From contig JAUZTG010000036.1 of the NCBI GenBank assembly GCA_030734395.1, positions 310,001 to 374,000 on the forward strand: DNA of 64,000 bases, read 5' to 3'. Below, in pieces: positions 45,504 through 58,135 of this stretch (position 1 is the first letter of the stretch; the number at the start of each line of letters is the position of its first letter). Under the pieces are notes generated by a model. That model saw only the letters and a program-made list of their open reading frames with translations, ran no database searches and was not told the origin of the DNA. The DNA comes from Sarocladium kiliense (lineage: Eukaryota > Ascomycota > Sordariomycetes > Hypocreales > Sarocladiaceae). Made by a program: the position numbers and the translations under genes.

Positions 45504-47221
45504 ATGATGTCCTCCGAAGCAGCTGCCGAATTGAACAAGGCCGGTCACCAGACTACTCAACCCCCTCAGGTTGATTCTGTAAAAGAAGAAGCAACTGTGT
45601 TTGAGGCTGAGAATGGTATCAAGCTTCGCCAGGATGGTGAGCTACCAAGCCCCGAGGCTGTCATCGAGGCACTCGGTATTCCGAACTGGAGAGATCTTGA
45701 GAAGAAAGCTGTTCGGCGTCTCGACATGACTCTGATGCCATGCCTTTAGTCACTTTACCTTTTCAACTACTTTGACCGTGCTTCCCTTTCGTAAGTTCAG
45801 TGACCACCGGGGTTCGAAGTACGTCAGGGCTGACATCGTGCTACAGCCAAGGCCGTCTCAGCTCCCTTGATCAAGATCTCGGACTTGATGGCTATCAGTT
45901 CAGTACGGCCGTTGCAATACTCAGCGTCGGGTTTGTTCCACACCACACCAGTGTGCATGAAGTAACCGCTATACTGATCAAAGTACTACTAGATACTTTA
46001 TCGGTCAAATTCCCTCGAATATGGTACTACCGTACATCCGCCCGTCCCTCTACCTGCCGGCGTGCGCTATTATTTGGTCTGGCGTGTCAGCCGCCACTTG
46101 CGGCGTCAAAGACTACTCAGGTCTTGTTGCTGTGCGATTATGTCTTGGTATCATCGAGGCTCCGTTATTTCCAGGGGTGAGCAAGGTTCCTAATCCCCTC
46201 GCGAGCAAGCATTGGGTGTTGACACCATAGTAGGCCATCTACGTCATGTCGTGCTGGTACACACGCAAAGAGATCGGGCTACGAGTTGCGATCTTCTATC
46301 TTGCTAATATCCTTGCTCAGGGCACTTCCGGTCTTATTGCTGCCGCAGTGTTCGCTACCTTGGAGGGTGCTCTCGACATGGCTGGATGGCAGTGGCTCTT
46401 CATCGTCCTTGCTTGCGTCGGCGCAGCTCTTGCACTGGTTTGCATTGGGCCTTCTTCCCGATTACCCTGATTCAAAAAGTGGTAGCGCAACCTGGGTCCT
46501 TGGAGAAGACATGAGGAAGATTTGCAAAGCTCGCATGGTTGCTGACCGTGTCTCGACTGCAGAGGCTAAGGCCGGTATTTGGCCTGCTCTGAAGATGAAC
46601 CTTGTTGACTACAAGCTCTGGCTTATCGTTGGTATGAACATCTTCATTTCTACGGCCTACGGTTTCTCGAACTTCTACCCCTCTATTGTTCGTGGATTCG
46701 GGTACCCAAGGACCACCACTCTGCTCATCACCTTCCCTCCCTATGTTTGCGCCGCTATCGGTGCGGTGGCTCTGGCTCGCAGCTCGGACCATTTCGGTGA
46801 GCGTGGCTGGCATCTTTCTGCGCCAATAGCAATTGGCATGGTGGGATACATCGTATGCTTGATTAGGGAGGACCGTATCCCGAGGTACATTGCATCATTT
46901 CTCTACATCACCGGACTACTCGCCGCGAATCCTCTCATCAACAGTTGGATTCCCACTTGCCTAGGCGACACGCCCGAAAAGCGTGCCGTTGGTGTTGCCT
47001 TGAATAATGTTCTCGGACAAATCGGCACTTTTGTTGGCCCATACTTCTTTGACAGTGAGGATGAGCCAGCCTACACTCGAGCTTTCATCCTGATGTTTGT
47101 TTCTGCAGGTCTTGCTATTGAGTGTGGACTACTGCAAAGGTTCATGTTGCTCCGCGAAAACAAGAAGTTGTATCAACAGGCTCTGCAGAATGGTACGGCA
47201 TACGTTCCATATGTGGTGTAA
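45504..47221 (+). pseudogene. Dal5-family (anion:cation symporter) MFS permease, decayed
   Basis: Recognisable member of the allantoate-permease/ACS family of 12-helix transporters for organic anions and vitamins. A typical acidic N-terminus leads to RRLDMTLMPCL, then a TAG stop at 45747-45749, then SLYLFNYFDRASL in the same frame. Trp is expected at the stop, so TGG has become TAG. Spliced exons continue LSSLDQDLGLDGYQFSTAVAILSVG|YFIGQIPSNMVLPYIRPSLYLPACAI and GLVAVRLCLGIIEAPLFPG. Near 46445 the frame shifts: one frame ends GAALALVC and the next resumes in LLPDYPDSKSG. It then runs cleanly to 47221 with GVALNNVLGQIGTFVGPYFF. Two independent lesions make a functional product unlikely, barring sequencing error. 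Confidence 0.82.
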
Positions 47222-47299
47222 ATAGCTTAATTGCAGCAATTATATTTGTGTCTAAGCCCAAGCGCTTCGTTGCCTTTGGTGTTCTGCCTTTGAAATATC

Positions 47300-49003
47300 T
47301 CATACCTGCTCACGCTCCTGAGCCACCACGGACGACTTCTCTTCATTGAGTTGAGCGTCTCGGCGGAACACCTCCTCCTGGTCCCTGAGCTCCTGTGAGA
47401 GCTGACCGTGAGCCTTCCACACTGGCTTAATATCGAACAGACGGTTCATGGTATCAAGTGGCAGACCCTTGGTCTCGGGGATGAAGAAGAAGACGAAGGT
47501 TGCGGACATGATCATGAGCGACGCAAAGAAGAAGTAGACACCGTAGCCCATCTTCAAGAACATTTGTGGTGTGAAGCGGGAAATGATGAAGTTCCAGAAC
47601 CAGTTGTTAGCAGCGGCGGAAGCCTGGCCAAGAGAGCTGCGGGATTGTTAGTTCATAAGCCATTGCATGTTACGTGTCAGAGGTACGTACCGAGAGTTCT
47701 CGTCGAACATTTCCGAGTTGAGAACCCATGGAATGGGGTTCCAAGTGGGCGAGTAAAAGGTAGTCCACAGGTAGAAGAAGAAAACAGCAGCGATACCTCC
47801 ACTGGTCATGGAAGGGGCCTCAGTGCCGGCAGCAGCAGCAGCAGCCACTTTAGCAGCGGGATCGGCGATCTTGATGTAAGCTCCGATGAACCACATGCAG
47901 AGGGAACCTCCGACGGAACCGATGATCAAGAGCTTCCTGCGACCGACAGTCTCGATGAGGAACATGATGAAGATGATGGTGACGCTGGTCTTGACGACGC
48001 CAAAGATACCAGTGGTGAGGAAACCAGTGTTCGTGCCGTTGATGCCAATGCTCTTGAAAACAGTAGGGCTATAATAGTTGATGGCATTGATGCCTGAACC
48101 GTTCTGCCAGAGGAACATCATGCCACCAAGGAAGAAACGCCACTGGATCGACCTGCTCTTCAGTGCAGTGAAAGGCTTCCAGAAACCAGGGCCAACCTCC
48201 TTATTGTACCGATCAAGCTCTTGGTCGATGTAGTTGACCTCCTCGACGAGGTAGAGGTCACTGGGTTCAAGCTGCCTCAGCCACGTCAGGTTCTTCATGG
48301 CTTCTTGGCGACGGCCCTTGGAGAACAGCCAGCGAGGAGACTCGGGGATCCAGAAGGCACCAAAGAGCAGCATGCCGGCTGGGATGAGCTGGACCGCGAA
48401 GGGAATAAGCCACTGCGAGTGGCTAGGAGCCATGGTCTCGGCCAATCCATAGTTGATCCAGAAGCCGACGAGACCGCCAATTTGCCAGCCAAGCTCATAG
48501 ATACCGACGAGGCGACCTCGAATAGCAGGCGGCGACAACTCGGAGCAATAAATAGGAACCATGTTGGAGCAAGCACCGACGCCAATACCGGCAAGGACTC
48601 GGCCACCAATGATCAGTCCCAAGCCACGCTCGGCATTGGCGCCAAGCATCATGCCGGCACCGAGCATGAAGACGAGGCTGAAGGCAATAAGCGACCAACG
48701 ACGGCCGATGAAGTAGGAGGTGATGTAGGCGAACAGAGAGCCGAAGAAGGCGCCAGCCTGGTAAACGGAGACGATGTTGGCCTTGAGAAGGGCCAGGTCA
48801 TCAGGCTCATACGACTCGAAAGCAAACTCGTCCATGAAGGACGGCAGCGCAATAGTGGTGCCGATGAAGGCCGAGTCGTAACCGATCATGCATGATGCGA
48901 AGGACGCAATGGCCGCGCACGTATATACGCGCCAGTTGTAGACGGCCTTTGGGGTCGGCCGGTCCTCGTTGACGGCGAAGGGGTTGTTGATGGAGAAGCC
49001 CAT
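47300..49003 (-). CDS. qutD: Quinate permease-like sugar porter (QutD-type)
   Basis: Twelve-helix MFS sugar-porter-family H+ symporter at the plasma membrane, very close in sequence pattern to the Aspergillus quinate permease QutD. It opens with EDRPTPKAVYNWRVYTCAAIASF and SCMIGYDSAFIGTT. It has the sugar-porter motifs GRRWSLIAFSLVF, GGRVLAGIGVGA and PESPRWLFSKGRR, then LWQNGSGINAINYYSP in helix 7 and PETKGLPLDTMNRLFD at the end. One intron near 47640-47688 joins NSEMFDENSR to SLGQASAAANNW. The length, about 545 residues, fits. Quinate is a plant aromatic-pathway compound, so this fits the aromatic theme of the left part, but the other qut genes are not in the window. An Ala-rich insert (AAKVAAAAAAGTEAP) lengthens the external loop between helices 9 and 10. 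Confidence 0.9.
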
Positions 49004-49841
49004 GGTTGCTCAATCCGTGCTTGACTCAGCACACGAGGTACTTCTGAGTCTATATGCGCGACTTCCTGTTGTGTGAAGAAGAGCAGCGGAGGACCCTAGT
49101 CGAGCGAGTGAGGAAGGGCTAGTTGAGGCGATGGATGATGGAGGAGTCCCTGAGGCTGGAGGGCACGGCCAGACGCGGTACTATATAGGTCGAAGGAACT
49201 GGAGTAGTAATTGCAACAACGCTGATGGGCAATCTCGTTAAGGTTTACCCCAATAGTCCCCAGACTTTTCCCCGGCATGAAATTTGGGTTGCTCGAGTAT
49301 GTCGGGGCATGAAAATTTATCAGGACACTATGGGGAGTGGATTCCATGGAAGCCAGAGGGGAAGTGATAGTTGGAACGTGCGTGCTGCTGGGCCTACTGG
49401 CCAAGCTGAGGCGTGCGGGATCGGGGTAGTGTTTGCACTAACAGGTCTAGATCTGCCGAATGACCTCCCCAACCGGGGCAACGAATACCCCAGGCTGGTC
49501 TCTGACTCGACAAGCTAGGGGCGGGGGGCTAAGAGCTTTTCCTTGGTGCGCCGTTAGTCGTTGGAACTACCGAGTTAGTGGCTTGTCCGCGAGCGGAAGA
49601 ATCCACGCCCTGGATAAAGCCTTTTCCGCCCTAGCACTGGATCTTATTTCCTCCGATCGCTCAATATTCCCCTACCTACGGCCGCTCGAAAGGGCATACA
49701 GCCAGCCAGCCATTGTCAGCTCAGCACATGGAAAGCACGGGGAACCCACGTTTATGCGGGGTAAATGTTTAGATCGGAAAAGTGCAGAGGCAATGACGCC
49801 TTTCCATTTATGTACTGTGATTCTGCTTATGTACATACAAA
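49004..49841. promoter_or_regulatory. Promoter region of the QutD-like permease
   Basis: About 840 bases. TATATAG on the minus strand at 49182-49188 is about 180 bases upstream of the start. C-rich boxes, including CTCCCCAACCGGGG at 49467-49480 and TACCCCAGG after it, contain CreA-type hexamers. No gene seen. Confidence 0.4.
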
Positions 49842-52800
49842 TCAAGCATCTGGTGCTTTCGTTTCTGTATCAGGAATGCCGCTCCGCCTTTCCTCAAGTA
49901 TGGGGGATTGTCGCGGGGGAGACTTCTTTTTCGATCTGAACCCAGAAGATAGTTTATGCAGCATCCCGGCTTCTTCTTGTGTAGTAGTATCATTGTGTCG
50001 CCGGACAACGTCATCGTCTGTTGTGTCGTGACCAGCTCCTGACGTTGGGACTATCTCTTTATACGGGGCGACGAGCACCTTTGCGTCCCCGCTCAACTCC
50101 AAGAACATGGCGTAGACCATCATAGCAACCTGGAGAGCAATAATGACAATGTACGCGGTCTGTACACTGCCGCCTTCGGCGATGATTCCGTACATGATGA
50201 ACGGGAAGAAAGCGGGCCCAGACCCACCCATGGTAATGAAGGCGGCGGCTCGCTTTGTTCTTCGACCCTGTCCGCGAAGTCCCATGGTGAAGATCAATGG
50301 CCAGACAGGTCCTTCGAAAAAGAAGAACAAAACGACAGGGATAACCATTAGGTCAGCCGTGGTAGGATGAACCACCACGATCAGTAATGACATGATGAAA
50401 CACATTGAAAGACAGAATGTGAGGATGGTGCGAGGTCGAGGGAGTCGGGGATGAGAAACGGCTGCATACGTCAGGGCTGCAGCTGAGAAGCGCGACACAG
50501 CAAAGGCCGTATGGGCCACAAGGAGGTAATCCGACACGGAGATGGCTGTCCTCGTGTCGGTACTAGAGGTTCCATCCGCAGCCGTGGATTCTGTTGCTCG
50601 ACCACCAGGGTCCGCCCCTGGCAAAAGGGATGCGAGGAGGTTGCGAAAATAGATGCTGTTGCTTTCTTGAGCTGCCACATAGCAGTATTGGGCGAAAACA
50701 GCCAGGATCAGACTGACGGTACGCAGCTGCAGCCCTGCGATTGACCGCTTTTTTGGGTCGATTGGAAGCTTTTCAGCCATCTCTTGCAGCTCGCTATCGC
50801 TGACCTCTGGTAAAGGCATGTAAAAGAAAAACAAACCCAACGCCACAGTTAGGAGGGTGATTCCCAGATATGTCCATTGGACATTAATCAGGGTCAGGCT
50901 ATTGGTAAAGCCAGCGCTGTCGATGGATGTGAAGAAGACCTTCTGCGCCAGAAGACCACTGATGACACTACCGACGCCTTGCACCCCTTGCGCGAGCAGC
51001 AGACGGGTCTCCCCATGTAGGGGCGGGCCACACAAAATCATGAAGGCGTTTGCACCCACTTCGAGAACGGAAAGCCCAAACCCGACGACAAAGTTGCTCA
51101 GCATGAAGCCACCAAATGAGTTGGTCACGGCTGAGGGCCAGAAAATGATCGTGCCGGTACCATAGATGCACAGCCCGACAATGAAGGTAACCTTAAAACC
51201 CCCAACGTTCTCGGCCACATTTTCTCGGTGGCGTTTGGTGCGGTTGTGCTCGTCACGTCGCAATATCCATTCGCCGACGAGCAAAGGACCAAAGAAGTAC
51301 CCGCCACCAAAATAAGCACTCGTCAAACCCAAGGTCTGAGCAGAGGTCATGCCATTGACTGCAGCAACAACATTGTTCAAGGTGTTGAGCAGACCATATG
51401 ACCATCCCCACAGGAAGAAGATGACAGACACGATGCCGCAGTATTTGAGAGACTCTCTGCTATTCGTTCTCAGCATGCTCTTTGGCTTTGCCATGTTGAC
51501 AAAGCCAAAATACACGGCATTTTCTTGTGTCAGCGCACTGGCCTGCGTCCTGTACGTTGCCGTCCGTGACGCTCGGTTTCCAAGCGAAGCACCTTCCCCT
51601 TCGTACCCTGGGCCTGGTGTGGTCAAAAACTCCATCGCCGTGAACGCGTCATTTTGGTTGTTGTTGTTGTTGTTAACATTGTTGTTGGCTTCGAAATCTG
51701 CTTCGTTGGCAGTTCTCGTATCGTTTGATTGCCTTGCGGGATTTGCAACTGGATCGGGGTAGGCCAGGTGGTTCGCGTCCCTCCCTGTCGGCGTCTGCGA
51801 GTCGGTTGGAGGTTTTGACCAAGAGGTTCCGCTACCGTCTGGGTCGTAGAGCATTGCAGGAAGTAACTTGAGAATAAGAGGTTTCAAGGTTGGAACACAG
51901 GCAATGGTCATGCCGACATTGACCTCAACAGCGCTCCACATCAGTGACAAGGCAGCGTTCCAAGCGAAATTCTCTTGACCGCCAAATTGGGAGTCGGGAT
52001 TCGTGCTTGCGCCAGTTGGCACCTCGCCAATGGCTTTCTGTAGGTAGTAAATGCGCACAACGTCGACAATGGTGACGAAAATACCCAGTGCAAAGGTCAG
52101 GACGAGGATCGTTTTTTGTCTGGAGGGTAGACGCATGGACGTCAGAACTGGGATAGGAAGGGCAAGGATGGCCAAGTCGGTCACGATCTAAGTAGGTTGT
52201 TAGCAGCCTCAGATAGGGACAGGAAGTAACAATGAGAGCTCTCACATTAACGGGAGCCGCGCATATGAACTCGGTCAAGAGCGGAATACACTTGACTGTC
52301 CTGCCATCGTTGACTTCCCAGCCAGCGCGAACGGGGGAACATTGAAATATGTTCATGAAGGTCAGAACTATGCCTGCAACATTGACAACGATGAGCGTCG
52401 CCCAGGAAGCATATCGAAGGACAATCTGCGTATTCTTGGCGAGTCGGAGATAGAAGATAAGGATGCTGGTCTTGAATGCCATCAAAGCCGGGTTCTGAGG
52501 ATGTGTGAGCAAAAGTCCAATCGTCGTGCAAGGTTAACAGCAGGCGACCCGAAACAGATCAACGCCAAGGGATAATGCACTGACATATAGCACCGAGAAA
52601 ACATATTCGCAGCGGCGTAAGGTCGGCCACATATCATCGGTGATGTTTTCGTCATGTTTGCCAAGGCCGTTGGCAGCCCCAAGGCAAATTGTAAATGAGA
52701 GGAAAAAGGCAATGAGCCAGGCAAGTAGCATGACCTTGTCATCCCAACTGACGCTACGAACAATGAAGTAGCGACAGATCAGACGAGCAGCGACGAAGAC

Positions 52801-52908
52801 GGACGCGAGGACTAATGTGGCAGCTGTAACGGCGAAGACCGCCGGGCCGCGATTCGGGACGTAACCATTGTTGGCGGCATCAGTACTGGACATGGCAGCG
52901 GCGGCCAC
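49842..52908 (-). CDS. Fusion of fungal rhodopsin-type (SAT4/PTH11-like) domain and FucP-like MFS transporter
   Basis: One spliced gene of about 970 codons. Exon 1 (from 52908) and exon 2 encode a SAT4-type half with AARLICRYFIVRSVSWDDKVMLLAWLIAFF, FKTSILIFYLRL, IFQCSPVRAGW and ICAAPVN. The last splice joins to IVTDLAILALPIPVL, followed by WSAVEVNVGMTIACVPTLKPLI, the closing SAT4 motif. A polar Asn-rich linker follows. The same open frame then runs into a second membrane protein, KYCGIVSVIFFLWGWSYGLLNTLNN, AYFGGGYFFGPL and NFVVGFGLSVLEVGANAFM, which resembles L-fucose/glucose permeases (FucP type). It ends in a hydrophilic, basic tail. Introns are about 52499-52587 and 52192-52244. There is no stop or splice site between the halves. 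Function unknown; a sensor-transporter is tempting. Confidence 0.88.
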
Positions 52909-54779
52909 ATAGGATCAATGCGACGGGATGTGGTCGGTTAATAGGCCGCAATCAAAGAAACGGTCACCTCGGTGTTTCGGTAAACCAAACGACGGTCATG
53001 ATGTTGTGGAAGTCGGCCGGTCGAGGTGAGTTTGGTAGTGTGTTTGGTCTAGAAAGCTGTGTCGACAAGGCTGCGGTAAGAAGCTTGAAGCGAGCCGGGG
53101 ACGAGGCATAGCAGTATCGCAGCGAAGACCGCAGAGCTGAAAAGAGTCGGGCAAAGTCGTCGATGAGGAGGTCAGGAAATGAAGTCGCGGTCAACGCAGG
53201 GCCGTCCGAGGAGGTAGCGATGGCTGGTGGCAGGGCTTTTCCGCCTTTCCCTAGGACCGACTAGCTAGACCCGGTGATGGAGCCCAAGAAGAGCCGGAGG
53301 TACTCGTGTATACTTGGTCAACTGGGAGGGCGGATGGTCGCGCTGTGAGTGTGGGACGTCAGCAAGAGTCTAACATTGAACCAGGCCACAGGTGAGGTGG
53401 TGGCGTACACTTTTCTTCCTTTGCGTCTGCGACAAGGGAACCCGGAGAATGGCAAAGGCGGTGCAGCAATGGCAAAGTGGACTCCAGTGATGATGAATTG
53501 AGGGCGGGCCGGCGCAGAGTCTGTCTGGAATAGTGGGTGTGCTGTGTTGTTGTGGGTGTGGCTGCAAGCGAGCGAAAGAATGCCCCGCGACTCGACTCGA
53601 GCAGGCAGGGGTTGGGGTGGTTCAGGTAGTTCAGGTTGCTGTTGCTGGGACTCGGGGCGGCCGTTGGTAGCGAAGGGCCGGCCGGAGTAGAGACCGGCAA
53701 GGCGTCGAGTCAGTTGAACGAAGGTTGCACGTTGCACGGCAAACGTTGCATCTGGGTGACTTGCACGCACAGGGGAGGGCTGGAATTGGATGGATTGACA
53801 ATCAAAGCCAGCGAAATACATGCTCACTGCATCGACTGGCAAAGGGCGAGAAACCAGCACACATTTCTTCCGATGAATATCCAGAGTCGAGCCAAAGCGA
53901 GTCAACGCTGGGGAGGAGGGGAGGAGGGACGGGTCACGTCATCGGTCATGGCATGTCTGCAGTGGTGGCAGGAGCAGCCAGTGGTGAGCGAGTGCGGAAG
54001 GCCCGTAGCGGGGATTCCGGGGGATCACCACCACCACCACGGAGTACCACCGACCCGACCACCGCGCTGGATTTTACCAAGCCTCATCGGGACTGGATGC
54101 GTCCCCCAGGACCATGCTGCCTGCTTTGAGCCAACGGCTGCTGACCCGTGGCAGAGCAGCGTCAAGGTTCACTCACGCACGGGCATGGGCTCTGTGTACC
54201 TAGATCGCCACTTTGCCTGATTCTTGCTTTCAATCTTCTTATGCATGCGAACGCTGTAGGAACGACTGATCAGCAACCCGCTGTCTAACTCAGTGAGTTG
54301 TCCTCAGAAGCAGGAGGAGAACTGTGTCACGTGACACACAAGTGGCGCCCACAGTCACCCAGAGGGTATCTTAGCCATCATACGGACGCCTTTGTTCCAT
54401 TACCGTTGCTTCCTACAATGTGGTTCTGGGTCCTTCGCAAGTGACAATCAACTTGCATAGCTTCAATTTCGCGAGATTCGAACCATAAAGTTATGGTCCG
54501 CGGTAGCTTGGAGCCGCATCGGTTTCTGAGACCAAGGACAGTGCTCGAGATAGGAACGTCGTCTGCCTTTGCCCAGCGCAAGCATCTTGAGGGAGCTTAG
54601 GTAAGGTAGTTATTGAGTGGCCCTTTTCGAATGCAAAACCAACTCAATCTTGGTCTACGAAAAAGGGGTTGTGCGCACATGTAGTCTGTCTACAGAAACA
54701 CAAGCTCCTTTGTCCCATGCTCGCCTCTCTTTTCGCCGCTTCGTCCACAACACCTGAAGCCCACGAGGGTACTTCAGTC
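52909..54779. other. 1.9-kb interval, promoter of the fusion gene
   Basis: Long ORFs on both strands (e.g. 53318-53905 minus, 53636-54220 plus) are low-complexity, repeat-like and overlapping, so not believable genes. CAC-rich tandem (CACCACCACCACCACGG) near 54027. A T-arm-like GGTTCGAATC at about 54474 (minus) has no tRNA around it. Confidence 0.4.
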
Positions 54780-56962
54780 CTACTTTGCACCGGATTGATG
54801 TGTCTTGCGCCCTTCCTCCTCGATCTTTGCATCTGGCTCTGATAGCTCAAGCTGGGGCATCATGAACAGCACAGTGAAGAATGCCAGACCGCAGGATGCT
54901 GCCCCAACAAGGAAGATGATCCGAAATCCTTCTTGGTAGGCCGGCGTCAGTCGCGCACGGACTTGAAGAGCCTTATCGACACTGATCGTGTCGAGATATG
55001 CCTGGGGGCTGCTCAACAGCTTCTCGAAGGAGGCATCATCTAGACCCAGGGACGAGAGTGACGAACGCAGAGTATTGCGACTGGAGTTCCAGAGTCAGGG
55101 TTGTCTGGGTATTACTATCAGACACCGGTGTTGATGGTGAGAGACTCACATGATAGTTCCACAGACAGCAAGTCCCAAAGCAGCTCCTAGATTTCTGATA
55201 AAGCTGTGGCAGAAGATCAGTAAAGGCGTTTCCTTTTCATTGTTTCCATATTTTACTCACTTTCGGAAAGAGGTTACAATTGCCATGTCACGACGTTTGA
55301 CGCCAGCTTGTATTGCGATCAGAGCCCTTGGAGATGGGTTAGCTGACGATGGACAATACGTTTCCAAGGCCATACTTACGGCTGCAGCGTGTTTCCGACC
55401 CCCACTCCAATGAGTAGAGAATATCCGATTTGTTTCGCAACACCTGCATGGTCATCGATTGATGACATCAACCCCAAACCAGTTGCCCAACAAACCCAGC
55501 CGAAAAGGATGCATTCTCGATAACGTCCAGTGGCGTGGACCACAAGCCCGGAGAGGGTGCTGCTTAGCGTCTGGACGAGCGTAATAGGCAGCAACATGAT
55601 GCCAGACTTTGTCGCTGAGTATCCGTAGACAAGCTGATAGAATAAAGGAATATAGTAAATCTGAACGACGAAGTTCCAGCCATTTATGGCCATGGTGATG
55701 CAAGCCCCATTGACAATCCTAGATTGGAATATATGCACTGAGAGCCTTGTCAGGGGAATTCAACGCAAGAGCGTAGGCGTGGTTGGCATTCTCACTCACG
55801 GGGAACCAAGGGGTACCGCGGTCCCTTCCACTGCCATAGAACGAAGACAATGCAAACAGACAAGCCGACAACTACTGTTGCAATGACGTGAGCCGATTGC
55901 CAGCGGTGTTCGCCTCCCCCCCAAGTCAACCCTAGCATCAGGACAGTAGTGCCCATGAAGGCTATGAAAATCCCGATGAAATCAACGGCCTTGAGCTTCC
56001 TTTGGTAATTGAGTTAGCCAGTGGCAACATGTCGGCATCGGTAAGGGGTACGTACATCCGCCAGTTGCCGTTGACCTTCTTCAGTGGCATGAAGCCAATG
56101 ACGCCCAATGTTGTGAGTACAGTCAGCGGCATATTGAGACGGAACACCCAACGCCATGATTCTGGCGACTTGGACGACAGAGCTCCGCCAACAACTGGAC
56201 CAATGCCATTTCCAAGTGCAACTACAGCGCCCTAATGATGTCAAGTCGATCAGCCTTCTGTCTGGCACAATTAAGCGGGTTTGGCCTTACAAGAATGCCC
56301 TGGTACTTGCCTCTCTCCCGCAAGGGTACCACATCACTAACAATGAGTTGTGCGATAGTCATCAATCCACCACCCCCAATGCCCGTGAAGGCACGGAATA
56401 TGGTCAGCTGCAAAACGGACTGGGCTAGAGACGAGGCTAATGATCCAATGAAGAAAATAGCGAGTCCCAAGAGCAGGATGACCTTGCGAGACCAGATATC
56501 AGACAGTCTGCCGTACAGCAACTGACCAATGGTAGAGGTTCTGGGTTGAGGCAAGCAGCCATAAATTAGCGACGGTCAGGGCCGGTGCCAGACCTAGGAT
56601 AACTCACATGAAGTAGCCATTGGCTATCCATGAAACCTGGCTAGTAGACCCAAGGTTATTGCCGATGACATACAGGCTCGTAGCCAGCATTGTCTGGTCC
56701 ATGAGAGCTAAGAAATCGACGCCAGCACAGGCCAAAAAGATCTGAAGGAAGTCAGAGCAGCATTCAAATGAAGGAGTAGCATGCACTGGGGTAGGTTTAC
56801 CGTGATGATCTTTCTGACGGGAACATAGTTGGTCTGTTCATTGAACTCAGGAAGCTTCTCCTGACTACTCAAGTTGCCGTTCATTACAGCTCCGGAAGCT
56901 GGATCGGTTGCTGATGGCGGAGCAATGTCATTTTGACTGCGATCTCCGTTTATCGAAGGCAT
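54780..56962 (-). CDS. DHA14-type MFS multidrug/toxin exporter
   Basis: Fourteen-helix drug:H+ antiporter of the plasma membrane. It has a polar N-terminus and DFLALMDQTMLATSLYVIGNNLG, a variant of the DHA14 LDxTIVxTALP motif. It continues STIGQLLYGRLSDIWSRKVILLLG, RAFTGIGGGGLMTIAQLIVSDVVPLRERGKYQG, GNGIGPVVGGAL (motif C, antiporter signature), FRLNMPL and PLFYQLVYGYSATKSGIMLLP. The gene is split by at least seven short introns; exons were joined through these conserved blocks. Start at 56962 (MPSINGDRSQ). The charged C-terminus ends EEEGRKTHQSGAK. It is divergent from the PLP-rhodanese gene, which may suggest shared control but not shared function. Confidence 0.88.
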
Positions 56963-58135
56963 GGCGTTCAAGAAGTGTAAGATAAATTGAGAGCCACAAA
57001 GTTGTAGGGGTCTTTACTTTCTGTGCTGGACATCGGCCAAGGCTAGTATTCGCAAAACCAGACGTCGACCGGCTTTTACGAAAGAGTCCCGGCACCGCCC
57101 AACATATCATCGCCGATCTAAACTAATAGCCAGGCGCGAAGGGCAGTTGGCATCCTGTGTCAGAAAAATACCCAAGATTACCTTGATGGTCCGAAGTGGA
57201 ATACATGAAAATTTTCGCGAAGTCGCAGGTAATCGCCCGAATAGATAGTACCATATTCAAGGAGCAAAGGTCTCGGCATTGTGTAGATCTGACCCACGCT
57301 AGTGCAAGATTTGATGAACTGCCGGAAGCCGACCCTATCAAACGTTTTAACTATCAAATAAGCTCTTTAAAGCCCGCGTTTGGGGTCTTTCCCTAAGCCA
57401 TCAAGGTCCCTGCTGCCGGAGCTCTTTGCAGCATTGGTGTCCCTGGACTACCTGCAGCTCGACGATCCCAGGAAGCCCCGCGCTGGCCATCAAGGTCCAG
57501 GGCAGGAGATGCGGTGTTGTTCACTTTTGTGAGGGATTTCTAGTAGATCCCGTGACTGTAGGCTAGGACGTCGAAATCCACAAATGTCCTTAGTAGGCCA
57601 AGCAGAAAGGCGATTACCCAGCTTATTCCCGAGCAAGTTTCTGACTTCAGTCGTATCGTCGCCGGGGCGAGGTAACCTTCAAACTTTAAAATTGTAGGAA
57701 AGAGAGAGAGAGAACTGAAGATCATTTCCCAGGTCTGCAATTGCTATCCTAAGGTAGTACCTGGATCAACGATACCGTGTATGTTACTTTGGTGGACCTG
57801 GATGGCTTCGAGTCATACGCGCTCTTTCCTCTCGATTGCCGTGAGACGAAGATGACATGGTCAACAGAGTGGCTCCGAGCTCACCATCAACTAACTCTCT
57901 CTAAACTGCTTTCATACCTGTTCATGATACACATTGGCAAGCCTAGCCAGCGCAGCTTCTGAATGGTCAATTCCTGTTTGGCATGAAGGCTGCAAATGAC
58001 GCAAAGGCCCCAGACCCGGCTTCGGATGGCTCTGTTCAGAGATCACTAAAGACGTGACTTGTCTTTGCCACTCCAATGATATGTGCGCATTGACTTTCTA
58101 CGCTAGATGTCTCCCTAGGGTATAAGTAGGCCGCA
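56963..58135. promoter_or_regulatory. Divergent promoter between DHA14 exporter and PLP-rhodanese gene
   Basis: About 1.2 kb. A TATAAG at 58121-58126 lies only 15 bases before the first Met of the PLP-rhodanese gene. A GA microsatellite is near 57701-57712. Near 57395-57500, TCAAGGTCC is repeated in two CTGC-rich surroundings. The short plus-strand ORF at 57777 has no domain. Confidence 0.4.

Noticed and set aside
47408..48097. 229-codon plus-strand ORF antisense to the QutD-like gene
   Set aside because: It is the shadow of the conserved permease exon. It is highly acidic and low-complexity, with no domain, and it crosses the permease intron.
48221..48895. 224-codon plus-strand ORF antisense to the QutD-like gene
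   Set aside because: Antisense of the best conserved exon in the window; composition mirrors the permease codons and no family is recognisable.
53318..54220. Overlapping long ORFs on both strands upstream of the fusion gene
   Set aside because: Low-complexity, mutually overlapping in several frames, no domain, and in the position of a promoter/5' UTR.
54470..54490. tRNA T-arm-like GGTTCGAATC on the minus strand
   Set aside because: The flanking bases do not pair into a T-stem, and no acceptor, D or anticodon stem can be drawn around it.
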